Below are positions 1 through 5,021 of a stretch of DNA of 5,021 nt, one piece after another; within the stretch, counting starts at the first letter, position 1, and every line of letters starts with the position of its first letter. Made by a program: the position numbers and the translations under genes. Below the pieces are notes generated by a model. That model was not told where the DNA came from. It saw nothing but the letters and a program-made list of their open reading frames with translations, and did not search any database. The stretch is taken from assembly GCA_015904045.1 (NCBI GenBank), contig JABMDG010000313.1, forward strand, positions 1 to 5,021. Reading direction: 5' to 3'. Source of the stretch: Nitrospira sp. (GTDB taxonomy: Bacteria > Nitrospirota > Nitrospiria > Nitrospirales > Nitrospiraceae).

Positions 1-1
1 T

Positions 2-1672
2 CACAAGACGTTTGCCCTCCTCTCCTCCGGAAAAACCACCGGGATCTTCCAGCTCGAAAGCTCGGGGATGCGCGACCTGCTCGCCGGCTTCAAGCCGGAC
101 CGGTTTGAAGACATTATCGCCATCATCGCCCTCTACCGTCCCGGCCCGATGGATCTGATTCCCGATTTCATCAAGCGGAAACAGGGCAAGGTCCCTATCA
201 CCTACGAAACGCCGGAGTTGGAGCCGATCCTCAAAGACACCTACGGCGTCATCGTGTATCAGGAACAGGTGATGGCGATCGCTCACAAGGTGGCGGGCTT
301 TTCACTGGGACAAGCCGACATTCTCCGGCGCGCCATGGGCAAGAAGAAACCGGAGGAAATGGAAAAACTCCGCCTCAAATTCATCGACGGCGCGAAGCAC
401 AAACACATTCCCGACAAGAAAGCCGAAAAACTCTATGAGCTGATCCAGAAATTTGCCGGCTACGGCTTCAACAAGTCGCACGCCGCCGCCTATGCCGTGC
501 TCTGTTACCAGACCGCCTACTTGAAATCCCATTACCCGACCGAATTCATGGCGGCCCTCATGACGACCGACATGGGAAACACCGACAAGATCATGGGATA
601 CTTCACGGAATGCCGCGATCTTGGCATTAAAGTGCTGGGACCGGATGTCAATGCAAGCCAGAAAAACTTTGCTGTTTTCGATGGCGCCATTCGATTCGGC
701 TTGGCGGCGATCAAGAACGTAGGCGAAGGTGCCGTCGAGTCCATCGTGGCGATCCGCAATGAGAGCGGCCCGTTCATCTCGTTCTTCGAGTTCTGCCGTC
801 GGGTTGATCTCCACAAAGTGAATAAGCGTATGCTCGAAGGCCTGATCAAGGCGGGAGCCTTTGATTCCACCGGCGCCCGACGCGCCCAATTGATGGCGGT
901 CCTCGACCAGGCAATCGAAGACGGCGCCGCTGCGCAGCGGGAGCGGGAACTCGGGCAAACCAACATCTTCGGCGAGGAGTTGTCCGGTCATGACGCGCCG
1001 GCCGCCTCCCCGCTTCCGCCGGTCCCGGAATGGGACCAGACCCAACGACTCAAATATGAGCGCGAATTGACCGGCTTTTATATATCCGCCCATCCGTTGA
1101 GCCGCTACGAAACGACGCTCGGCGCCTTATCCACCGCGACAACCGCTAGCCTCCCGGACTGCCTGGACGGCAGAGAAGTCAAACTCTGCGGCATCATCGC
1201 CTCGGTCAAATCGATGCTGACCAAGAAGGGTGATCGGATGGCCTATGTCACCCTCGAAGACCTGCAAGGTACAGCCGAGATCATCGTATTTCCCGATCTG
1301 TTCAAAACCGCCGGCGACCTCGTGGCCCCGGAGCAGCTCGTTCGCATTACCGGGACAATTGACCGCGGCGACAAGGGCACCAAACTTCGCGGCAGCAAGA
1401 TCGAACCGCTGGCGGACGTCCAGAAGCAGGCGGTGAAACGGGTGCAGATCCGGCTGGCCGACCGGCCCGACGTCCCAGACCAGCTCCTCCGTCTGCGCGA
1501 CATCTTCCGGCGGCATCCTGGCGAAACGACGGTCTGTCTCACTGTTCTGGTGGATGCGGCACTGGAAGCTGAGACGGCGCCTCTTCCCAACTGGACCGTT
1601 TCACCCAGTGAACATTTTGTCTCCGACATTGAAGAAGTGCTAGGCAAAGGGGTCCTGTCTTTGTTATCTTAG
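2..1672 (+). CDS. dnaE: DNA polymerase III alpha subunit, C-terminal part (5' end outside window)
   Basis: This is the catalytic subunit of the replicative DNA polymerase III holoenzyme, which extends primers in the cytoplasm. The frame is open to the left edge, and the 22 codons before the first ATG (68) read as conserved DnaE (TTGIFQLESSGM), so that ATG is internal. About 556 residues are visible, against roughly 1160 for the whole family protein. The PHP domain and the main palm catalytic aspartates therefore lie outside the window. Visible in order: the fingers region with ALYRPGPMD, VIVYQEQVM and RRAMGKKKPEEM; a helix-hairpin-helix segment with GYGFNKSHAAAYA (window residues 153-165); a QTNIF pentapeptide (residues 319-323) matching the internal beta-clamp-binding motif (QADMF in E. 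coli); an OB-fold at about residues 391-474; and a C-terminal domain that in E. coli contacts tau. No frameshift is seen. The gene ends in TAG 54 bp before accA. Confidence 0.97.
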   Translation, partial: HKTFALLSSGKTTGIFQLESSGMRDLLAGFKPDRFEDIIAIIALYRPGPMDLIPDFIKRKQGKVPITYETPELEPILKDTYGVIVYQEQVMAIAHKVAGFSLGQADILRRAMGKKKPEEMEKLRLKFIDGAKHKHIPDKKAEKLYELIQKFAGYGFNKSHAAAYAVLCYQTAYLKSHYPTEFMAALMTTDMGNTDKIMGYFTECRDLGIKVLGPDVNASQKNFAVFDGAIRFGLAAIKNVGEGAVESIVAIRNESGPFISFFEFCRRVDLHKVNKRMLEGLIKAGAFDSTGARRAQLMAVLDQAIEDGAAAQRERELGQTNIFGEELSGHDAPAASPLPPVPEWDQTQRLKYERELTGFYISAHPLSRYETTLGALSTATTASLPDCLDGREVKLCGIIASVKSMLTKKGDRMAYVTLEDLQGTAEIIVFPDLFKTAGDLVAPEQLVRITGTIDRGDKGTKLRGSKIEPLADVQKQAVKRVQIRLADRPDVPDQLLRLRDIFRRHPGETTVCLTVLVDAALEAETAPLPNWTVSPSEHFVSDIEEVLGKGVLSLLS

Positions 1673-1720
1673 GGGCGCTATTCCAGAGGCTGGAGGCGTT
1701 CGGCTTCCTCTCCCGTTACG

Positions 1721-1724
1721 AGGA
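1721..1724 (+). promoter_or_regulatory. Shine-Dalgarno-like AGGA close to the accA start
   Basis: AGGA lies only 2 nt before the ATG at 1727, which is tighter than the usual 5-9 nt. A better GGAGG (1692-1696) lies 30 nt upstream, too far for normal initiation. No in-frame ATG, GTG or TTG occurs between that GGAGG and 1727, so the ATG is still the best start. Its N-terminal sequence also matches the length of AccA proteins. Confidence 0.35.
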
Positions 1725-1726
1725 CT

Positions 1727-2692
1727 ATGCGCGACTATCTCGAATTTGAACAACCGGTTCGCGAGATCGAAGAAAAGATCGAGAAGCTGTCCGCTGTAGC
1801 GGCAAGCGGCAAAGTCTCCGCGCAAACCGACCTGAGAAAACTCCGCGCCAAGTTAGCTGAAGTCGAACACGAACTCTATCAGCATCTCACCCCCTGGCAA
1901 CGAACCCAACTCGCCCGCCACCCGCAACGGCCCAGCACACTCGATTACATCAACGAACTCTGTCGGGATTTCTTGGAATTTCACGGCGATCGGTCGTTCG
2001 GCGACGACCGCGCCATCGTCGGAGGATTCGCCCGGTTTAACGACCGCACCGTGATGATCATTGGGCATCAGAAAGGGAAGACCCTCAAGGAGCGCATGCA
2101 ACGCAATTTCGGCATGCCCAACCCGGAAGGCTACCGGAAGGCGCTTCGGCTGATGAAACTGGCGGAGAAGTTCAACCGACCGGTCATCACCTTCATCGAC
2201 ACCCCCGGAGCCTATCCCGGGATCGGCGCGGAAGAACGCGGACAGGCGGAAGCCATCGCACGGAATCTGTTCGTCATGTCACGCTTGACCGTCCCGATCA
2301 TTTCCGTCGTCATCGGCGAAGGCGGGAGCGGCGGTGCATTGGCATTAGGCGTATCGGACCGCGTCTTGATGCTGGAGCATTCCGTATATTCGGTCATTTC
2401 GCCGGAAGGCTGCGCCGCGATCCTCTGGGACAACCCGCAAAAAGTCCAGGATGCCGCCTCCGCGTTGAAAATGACGGCGAAGGACCTCCTCGAGTTCGGC
2501 GTCATTGACGACATCGTGCCGGAGCCGATTGGCGGCGCCCATCGAGAGCCCAAAGCCGTCTGTACCCTGGTAGGAAAGGCTCTGACGAATCAGCTCTTCG
2601 ACCTGGCCGATCTGTCGGTGGAGCAGCTCCTTGCCAACCGTGACCACAAATATCGTAAGATCGGCGCGGTCGGCGGACTCCCGCAGGCATAA
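1727..2692 (+). CDS. accA: Acetyl-CoA carboxylase carboxyltransferase subunit alpha
   Basis: With AccD, this subunit forms the carboxyltransferase that moves the carboxyl group from carboxybiotin to acetyl-CoA. The product is malonyl-CoA, in the first committed step of fatty-acid synthesis in the cytoplasm. The 321-residue length is close to the 319 of E. coli AccA, so the gene is complete. A charged helical N-terminus (residues 6-55) is followed by the crotonase-like fold: DFLEFHGDRSFGDD (81-94), GHQKG (113-117), NFGMPNPEGYRKA (127-139), FIDTPGAYPGIGAEERGQ (156-173), the glycine-rich GEGGSGGALALG (197-208) that typically forms the oxyanion and CoA pocket, and VISPEGCAAILW (223-234). It follows dnaE by 54 bp on the same strand with no clear terminator between them, so co-transcription is likely. 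No accD is present here; accA and accD are unlinked in many bacteria. Confidence 0.97.
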   Translation: MRDYLEFEQPVREIEEKIEKLSAVAASGKVSAQTDLRKLRAKLAEVEHELYQHLTPWQRTQLARHPQRPSTLDYINELCRDFLEFHGDRSFGDDRAIVGGFARFNDRTVMIIGHQKGKTLKERMQRNFGMPNPEGYRKALRLMKLAEKFNRPVITFIDTPGAYPGIGAEERGQAEAIARNLFVMSRLTVPIISVVIGEGGSGGALALGVSDRVLMLEHSVYSVISPEGCAAILWDNPQKVQDAASALKMTAKDLLEFGVIDDIVPEPIGGAHREPKAVCTLVGKALTNQLFDLADLSVEQLLANRDHKYRKIGAVGGLPQA

Positions 2693-2715
2693 TCCCACGC
2701 ACCCCTTCACCTCTG

Positions 2716-3327
2716 TCATTCCATCTCCAGCAGCCCGATCTGAATGAACTGCCGTTGGATCGAGGCGAGAATGCCACTGATGAGCGCCGGACGGAAGGGT
2801 TCGAACACGGGATCACTTAGATACCGATCAAGCGTCCGTGGCAGTTTGTGCCACCAGGCCCTGGCCGATGTTTTCGCTTGGACGGCCATAGCCCGGTCGG
2901 CGGAAAGCATCTTGCCGATTTCCCGCTCGAAAAATCCGACGTGTCTTCGCTCATCGTCAAGGATGGATGAAAGATCCGGTCGTACCTCGGCCAACAGCAG
3001 GGCGAACTCCAGCCCCAGCGCTTCGTATCCGAACAAATGCACGGCCAACGCTGGCCATTGCCGTGGAACGGACGGCAAGCGTTCTCGTTCATACGATCGA
3101 TGGCCCAGCAATGCCTCAAACTGTGCCAGATGCCGGCGTTCATCCGCTTCATGCCGCCGCAGAAATGTGTGGACATTCGCTGGCACGTCTTGTAGTTGTG
3201 ATGCCCGCACAGCCCACAGCGCCATCGCTTCGGCTTTGAGAAACCGTTCCAGCAGAGCGGATTCACAGGAAAGGGGCAAACGGAGCGGACTGGAGGCCGG
3301 CTGTGTACCAACCATGGTCGGGCCCAT
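2716..3327 (-). CDS. Ferritin-like diiron-type protein of unknown function
   Basis: This 203-residue soluble, mostly helical protein has the metal-ligand pattern of ferritin-like diiron carboxylate proteins. E33 (KAEAMAL) precedes E63-R-R-H66 by 30 residues. E102 or E107 (GYEALGLEF) precedes E126-R-R-H129 (DDERRHVGFF). The order E, ExxH, E, ExxH is the classic four-helix diiron arrangement seen in rubrerythrin, Coq7 and MiaE relatives. The substrate and reaction cannot be read from the sequence; peroxide reduction, hydroxylation and iron handling are all possible. No signal peptide or membrane segment is seen. I chose the ATG at 3327. The ATG at 3315 is equally credible. The frame stays open to an ATG at 3480, but that extension is Arg/Ser-rich, crosses the divergent intergenic region and has no ribosome site. 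The gene converges on accA with a 23-bp gap. Coding is very likely, the fold likely and the function unknown. Confidence 0.72.
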   Translation of the reverse strand: MGPTMVGTQPASSPLRLPLSCESALLERFLKAEAMALWAVRASQLQDVPANVHTFLRRHEADERRHLAQFEALLGHRSYERERLPSVPRQWPALAVHLFGYEALGLEFALLLAEVRPDLSSILDDERRHVGFFEREIGKMLSADRAMAVQAKTSARAWWHKLPRTLDRYLSDPVFEPFRPALISGILASIQRQFIQIGLLEME

Positions 3328-3494
3328 GGTACGCGAATCGTCCCGTCTTGTCCAAGCGAAGAAATCCCTAAAAAAATGTTTGTCCCTATTGCCAGAATCG
3401 CTCACTTCTGAGACACTACGCAGAGCTATACACCGAACCGATGTGCGACCAGCCTTGGCCGGCAGCCGTCGGTTCCCCAATGAGGACGGAGCTC
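3328..3494. promoter_or_regulatory. Divergent intergenic region, presumed promoters for both flanking genes
   Basis: These 167 bp separate the starts of the minus-strand ferritin-like gene and the plus-strand lipoprotein gene, so both promoters should lie here. The region holds an A-rich tract (about 3370-3377) in an otherwise GC-rich context. A possible plus-strand -35 is TTGCCA at 3389-3394, but the hexamer 17 bp downstream is poor. A TATACA at 3427-3432 would make a fair -10 but lacks a good -35. No promoter can be called firmly, and no clear operator palindrome was seen. Confidence 0.35.
3482..3491 (+). promoter_or_regulatory. Ribosome binding site that sets the lipoprotein start
   Basis: The purine-rich GAGGACGGAG contains GAGG 9 nt and GGAG 3 nt before the ATG at 3495. 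It supports that ATG over the upstream in-frame ATGs at 3441 and 3480. The resulting N-terminus (MKHS..., lysine then a hydrophobic core) also suits a signal peptide. Confidence 0.5.
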
Positions 3495-4214
3495 ATGAAA
3501 CACTCGGCCGCGTCATCACCAACGACTATCGCACCTGGAATTACGGTCTGTTTGCTGATGGGAGCCATCCTGGCCGCATCCGGCTGTGTCAGCCAGCGTG
3601 CCTATGAACAAGCCCGAGCCGAAGCGGATGAGCTAGCCCGCACCCTCGATTCGACACGCGCCGATCTCCAGGCGCTCGACCACCATATCGCCCAGCTACA
3701 GGCTGCCAACCAAACCGAAGATGCCCTCGCGACCGAACTGCGCACTGCGCTCCAACGGGAAGCGGACATGTTGCCGGTGCTGAGACGGCGGGCAAGCGAA
3801 CGGCTGATATCGCTGCAAGCCCAAGTGGTGACTCTCGTCAACCAAAGCCGCACACTCTCGCGGCAGGTTTCAGACGCCAAGCAGCAACACAACTCCCTCA
3901 AGGTGCTCGTCGCGCAATACAAACAGGAAATGGAAGAAGCCCGGTCGATGCCGGAACCATCCCCCGCTGAGGTTCCGATGCAGGCCGTTGCGCCGCCGGT
4001 TGCAGCCGAACCGCTTTCCGCTCCCGTAGCGGCACCGGCTCCGATCACGCCGCCGCAACAGATGGCGCAAGTCACGCCGGTCACGCCGGTAAAGCCACAG
4101 GCGTTACCTCGCCCCGTTCCAACGCCACCGGCCCCGGTCGACGAAACTTGGTTCGACATAGTTATGAGCTGGATCGGCAGCGTGTGGGATTGGATTACCG
4201 GGTTGTTCGGATAG
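3495..4214 (+). CDS. Predicted lipoprotein with coiled coil, Pro/Ala-rich linker and W-rich tail
   Basis: I do not recognise a named family. The 239-residue product starts with a type II signal peptide: MKHS, a hydrophobic core (about 16-29) and the lipobox-like ASGC, with Cys31 as the predicted lipidated residue. Valine at +2 is not the inner-membrane retention aspartate, so outer-membrane sorting is possible if this organism follows the E. coli Lol rule. Residues 33-151 are charged, helical and heptad-like, rich in Ala, Gln, Glu, Leu and Arg, and probably form a periplasmic coiled coil. Residues 153-215 are rich in Pro, Ala and Val and look like a flexible spacer. The last 23 residues (217-239) carry four tryptophans (219, 226, 231, 233) and end GLFG, suggesting an amphipathic surface or membrane contact. 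An envelope-spanning or scaffolding role is inference only. The gene is divergent from the ferritin-like gene, and its 3' end overlaps the convergent flavoprotein gene by 20 bp. Confidence 0.75.
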   Translation: MKHSAASSPTTIAPGITVCLLMGAILAASGCVSQRAYEQARAEADELARTLDSTRADLQALDHHIAQLQAANQTEDALATELRTALQREADMLPVLRRRASERLISLQAQVVTLVNQSRTLSRQVSDAKQQHNSLKVLVAQYKQEMEEARSMPEPSPAEVPMQAVAPPVAAEPLSAPVAAPAPITPPQQMAQVTPVTPVKPQALPRPVPTPPAPVDETWFDIVMSWIGSVWDWITGLFG

Positions 4215-5021
4215 TCGAAGTGGATCCGGCTCGACGTTTGAAAATCCACGTGACTGCTCCCGCGCCAGCCGCATAGCCGGTCGCCAAACATGCTGTGAGC
4301 AGGTAGCCCCCGGTCGGGGCCTCCCAATCCAGCATCTCTCCCGCGCAGAACACACCAGGAAACCGGCGGATCATCAGCCGATCGTCCAATTCTTCAAACG
4401 TCACTCCTCCCGCCGTACTGATGGCCTCTTCCAGTGGACGGGCTGCAACCAACGTGAGTGGCACCGCTTTGATGGCCTCGGCAAGATAAGCCGGATCGGC
4501 AAAGGTATCTTTGGGACACACCTCTCGAAGCAAGGCCGACTTTACTCCGGCAATACCGGCTTGACGTTCAAGATGCGTCGCCATCGTCCGCTTGCCCCGT
4601 GGTTTCGACAGATCCCGCATGAGCCGGCCCTGCTCACGATCCGGCGCCAGATCCACCATCAGAGTCGCCTGCCCTTCCTTCTCGATCCGATCTCTGAGCA
4701 CTGAAGACACACCATAGATCACGCCCCCTTCCACCCCGGTCTCTGTCAGCACGAACTCGCCCCGTTGCCGATGCACGCCACCGCCGGGTGTTACCACTTG
4801 AACAGCCACCGATTTCACCGGGTGCCCAGCAAATTTAGTTTTGAGATGGGTGCTCCAGTGAACGTCAAATCCGCAGTTCGCCGGCCGCAACTGTGCAATC
4901 GGCACACCAAGTTCGCGTAACAATGGCACCCATGCCGCGTCCGATCCGAGCGTAGGCCAACTGGCGCCACCCAGTGCAAGGATCACAGCATCAGCCTCCA
5001 CGAGGTGCTCACCGGACGGTG
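4195..5021 (-). CDS. HI0933/BaiN-like FAD-dependent flavoprotein, C-terminal part (5' end outside window)
   Basis: This is a predicted NAD(P)/FAD-dependent oxidoreductase of the HI0933 (YhiN/BaiN) group, probably cytoplasmic. About 274 residues are visible, against roughly 400 for the family. The N-terminal Rossmann GxGxxG that binds the FAD ADP moiety lies beyond the right edge. The frame is open to 5021; the GTG at 5001 is an internal valine inside the conserved ADAVILALGGASWPTLGSD. Further family features are the PVKSVAV strand, STAGGVTFEEL, and near the C-terminus FCAGEMLDWEAPTGGY (GEMLDWE at 4321-4341) followed by LATGYAAG, which close over the flavin. The GEMLDWE-type signature suggests the PP_4765-like subfamily (TIGR03862), from memory. 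The physiological substrate is not known; BaiN of gut clostridia acts on bile-acid intermediates, but that should not be transferred here. The last ~14 residues (Ser/Thr/Arg-rich) look like an unconserved tail, partly encoded in the overlap with the lipoprotein gene. Confidence 0.9.
   Translation of the reverse strand, partial: PSGEHLVEADAVILALGGASWPTLGSDAAWVPLLRELGVPIAQLRPANCGFDVHWSTHLKTKFAGHPVKSVAVQVVTPGGGVHRQRGEFVLTETGVEGGVIYGVSSVLRDRIEKEGQATLMVDLAPDREQGRLMRDLSKPRGKRTMATHLERQAGIAGVKSALLREVCPKDTFADPAYLAEAIKAVPLTLVAARPLEEAISTAGGVTFEELDDRLMIRRFPGVFCAGEMLDWEAPTGGYLLTACLATGYAAGAGAVTWIFKRRAGSTSTIRTTR

Noticed and set aside
302..1093. A 263-codon minus-strand open frame opposite dnaE.
   Set aside because: It lies fully antisense to strongly conserved DnaE sequence and shows no family motif; long antisense frames are common in GC-rich genes.
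3326..3355. TTGGAC and TACCAT on the minus strand as a promoter for the ferritin-like gene.
   Set aside because: The match to consensus is weak and the -10 would overlap the chosen ATG, leaving no leader.
3441..3494. Earlier ATG starts (3441, 3480) for the lipoprotein gene.
   Set aside because: They would put a polar, proline-containing stretch before the signal peptide, and the ribosome site fits the ATG at 3495.
2744..3607. A 287-codon plus-strand open frame antisense to the ferritin-like gene.
   Set aside because: Its translation is Arg/Ser/Cys-rich with no recognisable motif, and it lies opposite a frame with clear ExxH diiron motifs. It is a GC-rich shadow frame.
4214..4235. GTCGA...TCGAC inverted repeat just after the lipoprotein stop, considered as a terminator.
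   Set aside because: The stem is only 5 bp with a 12-nt loop and no T-run follows; it also lies inside the flavoprotein coding region.
3602..4327. A 241-codon minus-strand open frame opposite the lipoprotein gene.
   Set aside because: It is Ser/Cys/Gly/Thr-rich and low in complexity, and mirrors the repetitive Ala/Pro coding of the opposite strand. The signal peptide and ribosome site favour the plus-strand gene.

Overview
This window looks like ordinary core chromosome from a GC-rich Gram-negative bacterium. Reasons are the GC-rich third positions throughout, a predicted lipoprotein of the exported envelope type, and chromosomal housekeeping genes. I cannot fix the taxon from sequence alone. 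The gene content would fit Nitrospirota or a proteobacterial relative, but that is a guess. No RNA gene, CRISPR array, insertion sequence, phage gene or integration site was seen.

Layout, left to right. (1) The 3' half of dnaE, the DNA polymerase III alpha subunit, enters from the left edge and ends at 1672. (2) After a 54-bp gap on the same strand comes complete accA (1727-2692), the alpha subunit of acetyl-CoA carboxylase carboxyltransferase. The dnaE-accA order is also found in Escherichia coli. (3) A minus-strand gene (2716-3327) converges on accA with a 23-bp gap and encodes a small ferritin-like protein with two ExxH motifs. (4) A 167-bp intergenic region separates it from a divergent plus-strand gene (3495-4214). 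That gene encodes a predicted lipoprotein with a coiled coil, a Pro/Ala-rich linker and a tryptophan-rich C-terminal tail. (5) A minus-strand gene for an HI0933/BaiN-like flavoprotein runs off the right edge. Its last 20 bp overlap the end of the lipoprotein gene tail-to-tail.

The two plus-strand genes on the left supply replication and the first committed step of fatty-acid synthesis and are probably co-transcribed. The other three are on alternating strands and are probably separate units, with no shared pathway evident. I found no convincing new multi-gene system. The least explained items are the lipoprotein with its W-rich tail and the orphan diiron-type protein divergent from it. Every stretch over 300 bases is covered by a gene.
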